Assembly (NCBI GenBank): GCA_016648135.1
Contig: JADDOH010011269.1
Location: 1 to 64,000 of the forward strand
Direction of reading: 5' to 3'
Source of the DNA: Agrypnia vestita
Taxonomy: Eukaryota; Arthropoda; Insecta; Trichoptera; Phryganeidae
Length of the DNA: 64,000 nucleotides
Both the position numbers and the translations under genes were made by a program. The notes under the pieces are model-generated. The model was not told where the DNA came from. It worked only from the letters and a program-made list of their open reading frames with translations, and did not search any database. Below, in pieces: positions 10,860 to 22,167 of this stretch (within the stretch, counting starts at the first letter, position 1; every line of letters begins with the position of its first letter).

Positions 10860-11094
10860 TGAATATTAAAAATTTCTTTCTTTTTTTACAAGTCAAATAC
10901 TTTCACGATACTACAACGTTTTACATAATATAGATCAAAAATCTTAAACAAAAAATGCAAACATTATGTCACTCGTCTCCATAACTGTTGACATTTCACC
11001 CAAAGGATAAAGAATATCTTCTACCCAAAATTGAACGAAGAAAGAAGACTCTCTCGAAATTTTTCCTACTAGCTACAAGACACCCTTTATATAC
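10860..11094. repeat. Palindromic element family A, right half (copy 4)
   Basis: Only the right half of the family is present, from ACGTTTTACATAATA through CTCGTCTCCATAACTGTTGA to CTACAAGACACCCTTTATAT. The last motif is the end type shared with the copy at 39406-39910. Confidence 0.6.
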
Positions 11095-11129
11095 CCATTT
11101 GATGATTATATTGGGCGATTGAAAAATGT

Positions 11130-11275
11130 AGCAAAAATGGTGATTTCACGATGCCTCTAGACTCTAGAATATTTTACCAGTTTCTCCACATTTCTAATAG
11201 ATTCCAGTGATTATGAGAATAGCCCAGTTGATTCTCGATTCTTGTGGGCTGTTTGAGAGACTTCAACAATGGGCC
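11130..11275. repeat. Fragment related to the LTR-like segment at 12290-12735
   Basis: It matches 12468-12605 in the same orientation over motifs TTGATTCTCGATTCTTGTGG, CTGTTTGAGAGACTTC and GATTTCACGATGCCT. It is most simply a piece of the same long-terminal-repeat family. Confidence 0.6.
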
Positions 11276-12289
11276 TTAAAAAATTGGATCTCCTAAGCAT
11301 AGGTTCACATCTCCGCCGTAGTATGTACTATAAAAGGCATACTTTAAATTTTCATATAGTATAACTAAATCATTTTCTTACACTTTTCCTGAAAATGTGT
11401 AAAATAATATCATTATCATCCGTTCCTTTGATTACTATAACGAACTGGCGCCCATAATTTTATCCCTTTGAAAATAAAGTTATTCCGATTTCGGTATTCA
11501 AAGAAGTTTTCCTCGTTGGCAGTAACGATAAGCTAAAAACGTCCTTGGTAATTGGATACACAAAAAAGCAAAGGAAATTTTTCTTTTAAAACATCGTCAA
11601 GTTTAAGGTTGCCAATTTGAATATTTTATCACTACGCCACTTCAAGAACTTACTGATACTAGATACTTAGGTACTTGCGAAATCTTAATGTGGAAAGTCT
11701 CTCCTTTGGATTCCCCATTTAACATCTGAATTTTGTAAAAAAAAAACGATCATTATTTTAGTTATTTTTATTCAAAGGTGTATCCTGTATCCGAAATTCT
11801 ACGTAATTGATTCAACTAGTACGACTCGAGAGATGTTTCCGAAGAGTTGCTTTGAGCAGTATTTCGTTATCTGAAAAAGAATTTTAAATCCACGTGCTTA
11901 GATTATATAATAAGCTGTCATAAAAATTTCGCGTACCTATAGCCTAATTTTATTATTCGGACGAAAGACATTTCAACAAAATTAGGTACCCAGTTCTCAA
12001 TTTTAAGATATATTAAATATTGTTTTTATCGGATGCAGTAAGGTCAGCTGCAAATTGGCCTTTTAGGCCATTTTCTTACTTTACATCAACATACTTTTTC
12101 TGAAAATTTATGACACGAATATGTGATTTCACTTTTGTGTTCTTAAATTCATTCTCAGTTAATATAATAAAATAAATCTACAAGTATTTTTTGATTTTGT
12201 ATTCAATTAAGGTTTAATCTGACATAATCAGGTTTTTATACCAATTATTTATCTCTGAAATACACAAAAAATTTAGATGTTCACACAGT

Positions 12290-12735
12290 GGTTGGCCGAG
12301 ATGGCCAACTCAGATAATTCGCACGTAAGTGTTCGCACTTATTTCCAAACGCCTGTTAGGTAATCTCTCAATTTATTATCACTGGTTGCACACCGTATCG
12401 CCTCTGATTTTTATGGATCGCTGAACTACAGAACTAACTCGCGCGCGCTCGCCTTTTATACAAAACGTTGATTTCACGATGCCTAGAGAATATTTTACTA
12501 GTTGCTCTACATTTCTAGTAGTTTCTCCATATTTCCAGTGATTGTGAGAATAGCCCGGTTGATTCTCGATTCTTGTGGACTGTTTGAGAGACTTCGACAA
12601 TGCGTAATTACTGTTGCTCTTGACTCTCGTGACAATATCAAATCTAAAAATGAAAAAAACTCTCTTTAAGAAGTCGTTGAGAAATGACAACTTAATTCAC
12701 ATTCATCGCGGAAAGGTTTCTTTCAACACCCACAA
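12290..12735 (-). repeat. Solo-LTR-like segment, minus orientation
   Basis: On the minus strand the segment runs from TGTTGAAAGAAACC near 12732, through a TATA-like TTTGTATAAAAGGCGAG, an initiator-like region and an AATAAA-type signal (ATAATAAATTGAG), to about 12290. This is promoter plus polyA in LTR order. The open frame inside (12379-12690) is probably incidental. No second LTR or internal coding region flanks it, and exact ends and target duplication are not determined. Confidence 0.45.
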
Positions 12736-12989
12736 CTCGACATTTTTTAAGGTATAGAACTAAAGCTACTAGAAAAGAACCGGAGAATATTTTAAAGCTG
12801 GATACCTACCGCAAAAAAGGAGTAAAACTCTAATTTTATAGTATTAAACTCGGCGTATCTGTCATCCACTCTAATCGTAGTCTGACCATGTGTATATCGC
12901 TAAACACCCGTTCTAAAGAATGTTTTTTTTTTAAATCTAAAAAACCCTAAAATTAATGTATTAATAAAATGACTTCATTTAAAATTTTT

Positions 12990-13082
12990 TAGCTATACTG
13001 AGTGTAACAGAGCTAGTCCACAATACTTTTTGAGTTGAAAATCTTCAGGCATTTGGGGATATGCAATATCAAAATTTACATT
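12990..13082. repeat. Family A terminal fragment
   Basis: TGTAACAGAGCTAGTCCACA near 13000 is the same end as at the start of the copy at 37905. The similarity fades within about 90 bases, where LINE sequence begins. Confidence 0.45.
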
Positions 13083-13084
13083 TA

Positions 13085-13310
13085 AAAAATGTTTTTTATC
13101 TCTTTTTAACTGTACAATGGATAGACCAAACCATTGTCTCAGGATTTTCAGCCATGTTCTCCTTCCGGGGCCCCGACTTCCGGCAATATTTCCCTGCATG
13201 ATGAGGTGCAAGATCTTGTTCTCTGTGTGCATCATCACATGTCCGAGATATTGAGGCTTTCAGATTTTAATTGTTCTAATTATTCGTCTATCATTATTTA
13301 ACCGAACCAT
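13085..13310 (-). pseudogene. Non-LTR retrotransposon C-terminal fragment
   Basis: The minus strand encodes TENKILHLIMQGNIAGSRG followed by PGRRTWLKILRQWFGLS, the hallmark QGkixGkRgxGRRxxWLknLRxWfg block of LINE proteins. Upstream bases read as KPQYLGHVM once a stop is ignored. It lies tail-to-head with a second LINE piece on the other strand. Confidence 0.75.
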
Positions 13311-13321
13311 ATTATCTTCAT

Positions 13322-13856
13322 TTTAGGATTTGTTCTGCGTACTGCCAGGGTTTTCGAGAATACCCGCGTACTCAGAACTCTTTACAACTCCTTGGTGCGG
13401 AGTAGACTCGAGAGTGGCTCGATGATCTGGGGGCCACATGAGGGCAAGTACTCTCTTATGGTGGAGAAAGTCCAAAAGAAGTTTCTGAGATATCTCTACA
13501 TGAGAGAGTACGGGCATTATCCTTGGCTTTACCCAACCGAGTTTCTCCAGGGTATGCTTGGCTACAATAGTTTAGAGACTAGAAGGAATGTGTATCTGAT
13601 TACACATTTTTATCGATTGTTGCGCGGTATGATCGATAATCCTGAAATTATGCAGAGCATTGGTTTGTATGTTCCTGATAATTACACTAGACATCGTCAG
13701 CATAGATTGTTTCACATTCCAATATACAGGACCAACCTGCCGATGGTTATACCTGTTGGAAGAGCCACAGCTATGCTGAACAAAATTGATTTGGGTATTG
13801 ATATATTCCATGTGTCTGAGGGGGTTTTCCGAAGCGGGATTCTCCTACACCTTTGA
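13322..13856 (+). pseudogene. Non-LTR retrotransposon (Jockey/R1-like) C-terminal fragment
   Basis: An open stretch of about 177 codons reads LYNSLVRSRLESGSMIWGP, KVQKKFLRYLYMREYGHYPW and RRNVYLITHFYRLL. This is the post-palm segment (Lv.S.LEy.s.vW.P...i..iE.vQkkflR.l) of Jockey/R1-type elements. The frame ends at 13854 with no polyA tail visible. The upstream reverse-transcriptase palm is missing, so it is 5'-truncated. It is a different LINE type from the neighbour at 13085-13310. Confidence 0.82.
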
Positions 13857-13859
13857 CCA

Positions 13860-14420
13860 GATTTTATGTTATTTTTAATTTATTAAATATTTTCATTTTT
13901 GATATATACTTCCTAATATGTATGCCTTAAACATTTTGTTTGTCATGTACATATTGAAATTGAAAATTCATTCAAGACTTAATCCATCCAGCTTACTTTG
14001 TGTTTTCCTCTGTAGATCCACATCTCTAACACTTGAAATCGCCTTATTAATATTACGGTATACGTCCATGCTTCCATTTTATAAAAAATATCGAGAATAC
14101 GTAGCACCTGACTATTCGTAAATTCGTGGTTGAGATCACGACTGCAGAACAGTTTTACTTACGTGACTGCAAAACATCTTTTTCACTCGAATACCTAAAG
14201 GTTTCACGCGAATAAATCTCGCTCAACGTGGTATTTGATTTCAACAGAAAGATCCTACCTTTCATTAAGATTCCAACCAACTTAGCCCACTCTACTTCGT
14301 TCCAGTATGTTTGAGCCAAAATTATTGTAAATTCAGTAATTGATTAAGCATACGTTGTTAACCCTCAGTTAATTAAAAAATATGTTTAAAAAGTTGTACA
14401 GAAAAATAATCAAACATAAT
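13860..14420. other. No recognisable feature
   Basis: AT-rich sequence following the LINE fragment. Short open frames here have no coding character or family match that I recognise. Confidence 0.5.
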
Positions 14421-14424
14421 AATT

Positions 14425-14535
14425 TCCGTCCGTCCGTCTGTCTGTCTATCTGTCCCTGGAAGGAGCTTGAACCCCCACCACCAAACCCGAACCGGGCGTT
14501 TCAAGCGTGTTGCTACGGCCGCCTCCCGTGGAGCG
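14425..14535 (-). repeat. SINE-like repeat with GACAGACGG tail, antisense
   Basis: On the minus strand a GC-rich head containing a B-box-like GGGGTTCAAGCTCC is followed by GGGACAGATAGACAGACAGA and a run of GACGG units, ending AAATTATT. The same order (GGGGTTCAAGCCCC, then GGGGACAGATCGACAGACGG) occurs at 60800-61012. Confidence 0.5.
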
Positions 14536-14539
14536 CCAA

Positions 14540-15240
14540 AAATATGCTATAAATATTTACTTAGACTTAGCAAAGACTCGAACCAATGCTCCGTCATTTT
14601 TTACAGATTTCAACTAGTTAACAAAATAATTTCATTGTAGTAGAAAAATGATAATTTTTTTCATTCATATTTCCACGATTCGTTGCCAGAAATATTTTGA
14701 ATCATTATTTTCACATCAAACTAGACTCTTCCCCGTTATTAATTGATTATCAACCCGTCAACTTTGACGACCACTTATCCCTTTGTCAAAGAAACATTTA
14801 TCACAACCTCTAGACCCCCGGATTTTTGTTTCAAACGAAATCAGAAATTTAAAGTTTTAGACTAAACATTAGTAATACGGACGAAACGTTTAATTCCACG
14901 AAAATTACTTCTTTGAAGAGGAAATTTCAAGCAGATACGCACAGCGAAACATTTCTTTGACGTTGATTAAAATATATTTCGCTATAACGATGAATATTTG
15001 AAATAACAAAAACTTTGTTCGAAAATTCAATTCAATTACTAACTCTCAACTTTTGGTTCAATGTTGCCTTCTTAGATCTCATTTCTAAAGGCTTATTGAG
15101 TAATATTAACAATAATATAACAATTATAAATTGTTTTCTATACGTATACCTACAGGCATACCCAGTGGAATGCGGAGGTTATAATTGCGCAGGCGTAGAT
15201 AACGTAGAAGTCTAAAATTAAATATGAAAATTTCAATACC
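14540..15240. other. No recognisable feature
   Basis: AT-rich sequence with no gene, RNA or element that I can support. Confidence 0.5.
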
Positions 15241-15249
15241 TCGAAGATG

Positions 15250-15530
15250 TAATGAGTGATGGAGTACCCAGAGAAGTGGCGAATCTTGCATGCAGTGAAT
15301 GAAAGATGGAAATCAGGGTCTTGGAAGAAGAAGAACACCATGATTGAAGAACCAGAAGCCACGATTTGGCCAGTGAAGAGCGACCCAACAAAAACCCAGG
15401 GTCTGTACTTTCGCCACCCAATTCGACATGGCCAATCTATTGTAAAAAAGTGTAAAGCACTTTGCAAGCCACCAAAAGGTAGACACAAGTTAACACGGCG
15501 CTCTGCCTGGCAAATTTGAAATTCCCGCAC
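15250..15530. repeat. Repeat related to the 62.2-62.9 kb blocks
   Basis: The motifs CAGTGAAGAGCGACCCAACA and CTTTCGCCACCCAATTCGAC match 62224-62330 (GCAGTGAAGAGAGACCCAAC, CTTTCGCCACCCGATTCGGC). It is GC-richer than its surroundings. Frames are open on both strands over this stretch, but no known protein family was recognised in either. Confidence 0.5.
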
Positions 15531-15539
15531 ATGTATCGA

Positions 15540-16430
15540 TTTTCCACTAATTTTAATAATTGGAGTTCGTATTTTTTAATGTTCGCAAGTCGAAACTTCG
15601 CATTAGAGAACTTTCCGTAAAGGATAGCGTATTTTTACTTTTTTGAACCTTGACCCAATAGTTTTGGTTTCGCGACATGTAGGTACAACAAAAAATAATT
15701 TTTTTATATTATAATATTGATAAATTAACAAAAACGCGATAATATTTCGCAACCTATAAAATATGAAAATTAACCTCCTTTTGGGTAGCGACCCATATGT
15801 TAAGAACGATGTATTTTACTTTATTTATTTGTCGTGAACTTAAATACATACATATTAAAAAATGAGCTAGTCATCTCACTAGGTTGAACCTGTGCCGAGA
15901 TGAGCAGCTTAGCAGGAAAAATAAAATACATATAATATTAATTAGGTAATTGCCTAGATATTGTAAATACGTTCAGAAAACAAGTAAATATTATTTAATA
16001 GAATAGCAGATAAAAGAACAAGAATTCGTTATATAAAAAAATAAAAGAATTGTGTGTATGCTAGAATACAATATACGATTCAGAATATTTTGAGTTTGTT
16101 CAAATCTTTCAGAACAGTGCTGGATTTATGTATGAATTGTAAATACTGGTAAAAAAGGAATTTAACAAAAATTGGAAATAATATTTCCTGGCGTATCCTA
16201 GTGTAATGCAAGTATTCGGATGAATTTCATTACACACAATAAAGTATATTGCTCTCAAAATTCCGTAAAAAATCAATGTAGATTTTCTCATTAGCGACAT
16301 CTGTGGGGATTTAGGGGAATGAAAATGGCTTTGTACAGGCCGCATGGAAAGGCGCTTACAACTCATATATGAAAGCTTTCCACGCAATTTGAACATATAT
16401 ACAACTTCCAAAAAATGAATAAGCATGGTA
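15540..16430. other. No recognisable feature
   Basis: AT-rich sequence. The minus-strand open frame at 16109-16441 has no family match I recognise and overlaps the edge of a family B repeat, so I do not call a gene. Confidence 0.45.
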
Positions 16431-16431
16431 T

Positions 16432-16596
16432 ATTCTATCATGGGTGGAAATGGCGAATGTTACAATTGTATAAAGTGATCACTTAAGCCAACCATAAAAA
16501 GATAGGTCATAAGTCCTATGTACACCCAAATGACTTCTATACCTACTTTCCCATAATTAATACAGTTTCGTCTCTGTGAGATATCTATAATATACA
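16432..16596 (+). repeat. Repeat family B, copy 2
   Basis: It carries AAAGTGATCACTTAAGCC, AGGTCATAAGTCCTATG, CTATACCTACTTTCCCATA and GAGATATCTATAATATAC in the same order and orientation as the copy at 8085-8272. Confidence 0.7.
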
Positions 16597-17018
16597 TTAA
16601 TTACAATATACGAAATTATACAGTTTTATTAGCACATAAATAATCTGATACCTGTTTTCTACCGTTGGGTACTTGTGCACCTGCAGTTGATAATCCGTCC
16701 GTAAAAATAAAATTAGTATGTTAAAAAGGACACCAAAGTCATTTCAATATCATTATTATCACTCAGCATCACACCGTTAATCTTTTTTTAAAATAGAACC
16801 TAATATTGTACTTGCAGTCTTTGTTTTCGAGAAGAACAAAGGAGCCTTGAAAAATTCTTTACTATAAACGTTGTCTTGACATTTATCGGCTGATACATTA
16901 TTAAGGAAGCGTACATTCTATTGTCGCATACTTGCTGAGTTCTTTTGGCAATAACTTTATCTGTTAATGAATCATGAAATTGTGTAAGTAATTAATTAGA
17001 ACTATTTTTATTTTGCAG

Positions 17019-17093
17019 ATGGCGACAAAATAATCAAGCTTTTGGGAAATCAGAAGACCTACACCGTCATAGGCCCCGAAGTCAGCGCAACAA
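17019..17093 (+). CDS. Sol1: CUB-domain protein (Sol1-like), first exon in window
   Basis: This 75-base exon lies between a good acceptor (TATTTTTATTTTGCAG) and a consensus donor (GTAAGTA). It enters in phase 2 and leaves in phase 1, encoding GDKIIKLLGNQKTYTVIGPE and a few further residues just before the first CUB domain. With the next five exons it builds a 336-residue segment with two CUB domains that closely resembles suppressor of lurcher protein 1. In nematodes SOL-1 is an extracellular CUB protein that acts as an auxiliary subunit of AMPA-type glutamate receptors; a synaptic role here is inferred from that resemblance. No upstream exon or signal peptide was found, so the gene starts further 5', perhaps outside the window. 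Confidence 0.7.
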
Positions 17094-17176
17094 GTAAGTA
17101 AAACATATTTTTTTTAAAGATACTCACTGCACGTATGGACCAAAAAACATCTTTGAATGCCATACTTGCATGAAAA

Positions 17177-17457
17177 ATCAGTACCTCATATATCATGCGC
17201 GTGTTTACTTGCGCGAACAATCAGTGCTTCATACGCCATGCGCGGTTTACTTGCGTGAACAGTCAGTGCCTCATACGCCATGCGCGATTTACTTGAGCAA
17301 ACAATCAGTGCCTCATACGCCATGCGCGATTTACTTGAGCAAACAATCAGTGCCTTATAATGCTATGCGCGGTTTACTCACGCGAACAATCAGTGCCTAA
17401 TACCATGCGCGATTTACTTGCGCGAACAATCAGTGCCTCACACGCCATGCGCAAGTA
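17177..17457 (+). repeat. 42-bp minisatellite in the first CUB-gene intron
   Basis: About seven imperfect tandem units of CATACGCCATGCGCGATTTA plus TCAGTGCCT and ACTTGAGCAAACAA lie 84 bp after the splice donor at 17094. Unit length is mostly 42 bp, a multiple of three, so a frame stays open through it, but the resulting low-complexity peptide is not evidence of a gene. The two central units are identical. GCGC-rich cores make it stand out in AT-rich intron. Confidence 0.85.
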
Positions 17458-17984
17458 GATAAACATTCTACTAACAATAATCTCCAATCTTCAAAGTGTT
17501 TTTCTCTAATGCTCAATATTTACCTAATTATTAAAGATGTTATATCGATGTTCCATTCTACCACAGTCAAAAATCACATCAAAAAATGTATTTTACAAGA
17601 GAGTTATTTGAAGTTTGGCTTTACACAAAAAATGAACGTATTTGTCCGCTTTTACGTAAGTTTTTTCTGTATAAAAATTAGGGACCTTTTATAATATTTG
17701 TATTTCAGAGAAGAGTATTTTTTATGTGGGTACAGATAAGTAAAAAATGAATTTTTGATAGATGGGCCGTCGATTTTACTCAAAAAGAATTCTTAGTAAT
17801 AAAATAGGAATACCTACGTGCCTATTTATCAATATATATAATATCATTATTATTGTATTCTAATGCGAGAAATTCCTTTAATTTTATAACAAATAATAAA
17901 TATACTTTTGTCTTGTATTGAATAATTTTACTTTTAACTGATTGCTGTACGATATTCAATACTATATTAATTGAATTTTTCATA

Positions 17985-18070
17985 ATAATAATAATCGGAT
18001 CATTTATATAGCGCCGTTTTCGTGTGTACCTACCTACTAAGTAGGTACTCACCCCAAGGGCGCTTCACAC
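17985..18070. repeat. TATAGCGCCGTTT...AAGGGCGC short repeat, copy 1
   Basis: ATAATAATCGGATCATTTAT, ATAGCGCCGTTTTCG, and CTCACCCCAAGGGCGCTTC match 54405-54468. The GCGCC...GGCGC ends can pair. This shape is known from the 3' ends of some LINEs and SINEs in invertebrates. Confidence 0.6.
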
Positions 18071-18284
18071 AAAAAAATATATTACAAAACAACTTACCTA
18101 CTGCCTAAAAACCTTATTTATTATTACTTATTCAATATTGGCATACGTCATATGAATATTGAGAATGTTATTTTAATTTTATATAAATTAATGAAATTGA
18201 TTCAATATTGTACGACGGCGATCCTCAGTAGGTAATACGTAGTTTCACAAAATTCCACTGCTGCAGTGTATTAGAGATTGCGGG

Positions 18285-18492
18285 GTAATGGTGTTATTTT
18301 AACCGGTTACACAATAACAACCATAATAATTTTATTTTTATCTGATTATTTTGTTGATTGTAAACTGATTTTTCGCAATTCGACGATACTAGACAGCGGT
18401 TGTGTCAATCGTCGATACAATCAGACACAAATCTCATACAACCATAGGTACGTACCATGAATAACCGGTTAAAATAACGGCTTGACCATCAC
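18285..18492. mobile_element. MITE with TTATTTTAACCGGTTA ends, copy 1
   Basis: It starts TAATGGTGTTATTTTAACCG and ends with the inverted form TAACCGGTTAAAATAACGG. Internal motifs (TTTATCTGATTATTTTGTTG, ACTAGACAGCGGTTGTG, CAGACACAAATC) match 51616-51832. This copy is in an intron of the CUB gene, the other in an intron of the BTB gene. Confidence 0.7.
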
Positions 18493-18741
18493 TATTGCGC
18501 GGTATGGTTACAAGCTTGCCATTAGAATGAAATAAAATGATTATTTTCACCATAAAATTATGAACTATAAGTACCTACCTACGGGTAAAGCAATGTTATT
18601 TAAATACTAGAAAAAAATATCCCAAAGAGAACCACAATTTCTTGTGAACATTTTCAAACGGGTAATTTTTGAGAAAATATTCGTAAAATAAGAACTCTCA
18701 TCAACACAATAAAATAATGAATTATGTTCACTCCCTTCCAG

Positions 18742-18928
18742 CGTCATCCTGTGACGCCATCTTCAACAGTGACAGTGGCAAGGAAGGCATCTTGGCTTCA
18801 CCACACCATCCTTCCCCCTACCCTCCGAGGTCGCACTGCAGATACGACTTCCAGGGAAGGGGAAAGGAAAGGGTTCAGATTGTGTTCCACGATCTAAGCC
18901 TTTATCATCCAGACGGCAACAGCAAAGA
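18742..18928 (+). CDS. Sol1: CUB-domain protein exon: first half of CUB 1
   Basis: The exon follows ACTCCCTTCCAG and ends at GTAAGTTA. It enters with two bases and leaves in phase 2, encoding 61 full codons. It opens the first CUB domain: Cys at SSCDAIFNSDSG, the SPHHPSPYPP turn (the family's SPNYPxxYP), the second Cys at SHCRYDF, and a beta strand RVQIVFHDLSLYHPDG. CUB domains are extracellular beta-sandwiches held by two disulphides, and both cysteines of the first pair are present. Confidence 0.85.
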
Positions 18929-19489
18929 GTAAGTTATTCAAATTTAAAAAAAAATCAAAGTGCTTATTGATTGCCTATCTGGAGAAAACCTTATCTAGTT
19001 CATTTCAAAATAGCATTTTAAAATAGGTTACACAATGACCTTCTGGGGAACCAGAAATAAAACAAAATTAGGCAGGCTTCACTGCAAAACTGAAAATGGT
19101 TTACAACTTGAATTACTTGACACTGACTGAAACAATTTACTGAACGGCGCAGCAATCCAATGCCAATTAAATAACAAAGATTGAGAACTCAAAAATTCAT
19201 AAGCTTGAAAAAATAAAGCAAAATACAGACGGGAACGTTAAATTACACAAAAGACATGAAAACAGAATTTTTCTACCTCATCGTTTCAGTGAGAACAAAA
19301 CCAGAACAATCATTTGGATTAAAAACAACGACTTTGACGACCTCGGCAGACAAGATAATTGAACATTGACAGATAAAAAGGAAGTGAGAAACACACACCT
19401 AACAAAGGAAGTTATTTTAAGATAATTTATGGAAGTTTCAAGAAGACAAAGCTATTTGTATGGAAAACGTGCAAGGAAATCTTTATAGG

Positions 19490-19756
19490 GTGGCCCAAGG
19501 CTTATTACCTGTATGAGTTGGCTTAAGTGATCACTTTGTGATCTAAATAATGTAATATGTGGCACACAAATAAAATATATAAAAAAAATTATACACGTGT
19601 GGTTGATCTTGGGCGGAGTCTTGAACATTACATTGTGTAAACTGATAACTTAAACCAGCGTTAAACAGGTCGTAAACCCTGTATACGCCCATTAAAGACT
19701 TCCATACACACTTTCCCATATGAATAGCTCCGTCTCTGTGAGACTTCTATAAATCA
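19490..19756. repeat. Repeat family B, copy 3 plus inverted partial
   Basis: 19595-19756 matches the family in plus orientation (ACATTACATTGTGTAAACTG, AGGTCGTAAACCCTGTATAC, CTTTCCCATA, GTGAGACTTCTATAAATC). 19490-19575 carries GGCTTAAGTGATCACTTT, the inverted form of the same start. The pair forms a partial palindrome within the intron. Confidence 0.6.
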
Positions 19757-20106
19757 TCTTTAAAATAACTGCCTTTGTTAGGTGTGTGTTAATATAATAT
19801 TGAAAAACTCCTCACCCCTCCTCTCTTTATTTCCGTTAAATCAAGCCCCACCCCTGGCTACCCCCTCCCCCACACATTACCCACCTACCTCTATCAGTAC
19901 CGAAAATATTTTATCTTATTACAATGCTTATTGGTTTATATGCTCCCCTGTAGATGAGAACATCTGTAGTTCTCGAAACTAGTAGTGTATACTTTAACTC
20001 AACAGTGGTCTTATACAAGCGTTTTATTTATATAAATATAATTTATCTTAATTGCAAAAAATTCTGAATGAATGAATTCCTAAAATATAATCTTAACTGC
20101 TTTCAG

Positions 20107-20297
20107 ATGTGAGAGTACAGATGCGCTACAGGCTTTTGTTCACCTGGACGGTCGAATGGAAAAGTTGGAATCGTACTGCGGCACCATACTTCCAAGACCC
20201 ATCATGTCCAATGGTCCAAGACTGATGCTGGAGTTCAGAGGAATTTATTCAGCCAGAAATGTCAGAGGTTTCAAAGCTTCGTACATTTTTACAGAAA
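20107..20297 (+). CDS. Sol1: CUB-domain protein exon: second half of CUB 1
   Basis: It lies between CTGCTTTCAG and GTAAGTGG, completes the split Glu codon from the previous exon, and leaves in phase 1. It encodes CESTDALQAFVHLDGRMEKL, then ESYCGTILPRPIMSNGPRLM and GFKASYIFTE. These supply the third and fourth CUB cysteines, the CGxxxP turn and the closing GFxAxY strand. The MSNGPRLxLEFxG string is a strong match to the suppressor-of-lurcher family. Confidence 0.88.
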
Positions 20298-20862
20298 GTA
20301 AGTGGATTTTTCTCCAGTATTCTAAATGTGTCAAGATGTAACTTAACTAATGTACATTACGACTGATATGGCTACAACAAAAACCGACCCAAAGCAGAAG
20401 AAGAAGTTAAAGTATTATCTTAAAGATAGAGTTAGTTTTTATTATCTTTATTTTATTTAATTTAGCACAAAAACATGATGGTATAACAATAATTAGTGTC
20501 GTCAAACATTTATTTAAATCATCAATTATATTTTAGTCAACTTGCAGTTTGTACACGCATCGTCTGCATGCATAATATTAAAAGCGTTTTCAAACAAAGT
20601 AGTTCACATCCACTCTGCAATAAGACAAAAATTTACAAAGGTATAAAATTGCACAAGGAGGCTTTTGGATTTTTATATCAATAATAATTTTTTTCATTGC
20701 AATAAAACATCCGTTTAGAATTACGGTTTACAGTCTGTTTACAGTATTGTGGTGATTCTAACGGGCATTTTTATGTGAAATTCACAAAAGACATTTTATA
20801 CAGTAAGAACCTGTTTACAATCTTATATAGTGCACAATATTAAATTGCAACAAATTTTCCAG

Positions 20863-21070
20863 ATTACGGAATAACAGGCGGCAAGCAGCTGCCGGAGTTC
20901 CCATGTGGCTTTGTGTTTAATAGCTCCGAGGCCGGGAACGGCTCCTTCAGCTCTCCCAACTACCCAGGCCCGTATCCCCGGGACACGGAGTGCCACTACT
21001 TCTTCCACGGCTCACCACACCAGAAAGTCCACCTGCACTTCACATACTTCGATGTCGAGGGAGTTTTGCC
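20863..21070 (+). CDS. Sol1: CUB-domain protein exon: first half of CUB 2
   Basis: After AAATTTTCCAG the frame gives [11 protein letters not shown], then [20 protein letters not shown] and [15 protein letters not shown], the start of the second CUB domain with its first two cysteines, ending [12 protein letters not shown] place the donor at GCC/GTTAGTTC (21070/21071) because it is the GT that leaves phase 2 and joins the next exon to give [11 protein letters not shown]. Reading on past it stops within about ten codons. The exon is GC-rich compared with its introns. Confidence 0.87.
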
Positions 21071-21326
21071 GTTAGTTCTGTTTAATCTTTATATGTAATT
21101 CAAATTTATGAAAATATTACTATCTCTGATGAGACATGTTTTAAAGTGAATTTAGAAGCAAAAATTAATGAAATATTTATGATTTGTTTGTCAAACAACA
21201 TTTCAAAATGGTTGCAACTTTTTGGGATGTTTTTGAAAGTTCTAATTTATTGAAAACCTACTTTATAAATTTTTTTTCAAAGTAATTCATAGTTAGGTTC
21301 TTTTCAACACAACTGAATAAAAATAT

Positions 21327-21376
21327 GATTTTACAACTACTGTAGCCTCGAGGCTACGGTAAGTAGTTGTAAAATC
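21327..21376. repeat. Double palindrome in a CUB-gene intron
   Basis: Outer arms GATTTTACAACTACT and AGTAGTTGTAAAATC flank the perfect 16-bp palindrome GTAGCCTCGAGGCTAC. It could form a strong hairpin or cruciform. No terminal-repeat element was found around it. Confidence 0.8.
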
Positions 21377-21919
21377 GAAATTGGGAGTAAAAATCTAAAA
21401 AACGATATTGACTCTCCGAACTAACAAAAAAATGATGGCCTGTTCATACCGATTAACTATCCATGTCCTAAATCGCAGAACGGAAGTAATGAATAAATAT
21501 ACAATAAATTTATTGACAAAATGGTCGCTTCATACTAAAGTTGATGTCGATTTTAGTCTGAAACATCAAAGCAAAGACAGCAATATCCAAATATGTAAAT
21601 AGCAAAAGCAAAAATGATAACTATCTAATAACAAACACAGCAAAATTCATATTTAAAAGTAAAATATGTATTTATACACATATGAAGTGGCAATTGTTTT
21701 TTAAAAACTTATTTCAAATAATATCTAGGTTTCGTTGATTCCAGAGTAGGTAATTGAGTAGTGACAGGTTTTTTGTGTTTATCTCAGAAATTCTTTAGTG
21801 GGATATTGCTGTCTATGCTTTGATTAATTTGATTAAATCATTTTCTAAAAAATGAAAAAACGATGAACGCTCTTTAACTGAACATTAAAACCCAATGATT
21901 TATATCAACAATCTTTCAG

Positions 21920-22167
21920 GTGTGAATCGATCTCAGCTAGTGACTACGTTGAATTTTCCAATACCATAGCCAGAGACAAGAAGTTCAACAGGCACTGTGG
22001 GCAGCTGAGAGAGTTTCATGTTGAATCAGACAGGAAATTCTTCAGGGTAACATTTAGGTCCAATGACAGGCTGGATGCAACAGGCTTCACCGCCAAATAT
22101 CAATTTTTAAATGAGGTGGAATCTTACAACATACAACCAGAAAATACAGATTCTTCGAGTGCCAATG
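21920..22167 (+). CDS. Sol1: CUB-domain protein exon: second half of CUB 2 and linker
   Basis: It follows ACAATCTTTCAG and ends at GTAAGTTG, entering with one base and leaving in phase 1. It encodes CESISASDYVEFSNTI, RHCGQLREFHVESDRKFFRV and DRLDATGFTAKYQF, which complete CUB 2, followed by an acidic Ser/Asn-rich linker (ENTDSSSANG). The DYVEFSN string is typical of the suppressor-of-lurcher family. The linker has no domain and leads to the hydrophobic C-terminus. Confidence 0.88.

Noticed and set aside
12379..12690. 103-codon minus-strand frame
   Set aside because: It overlaps TATA and polyA-like signals of an LTR-like segment and resembles no protein family.
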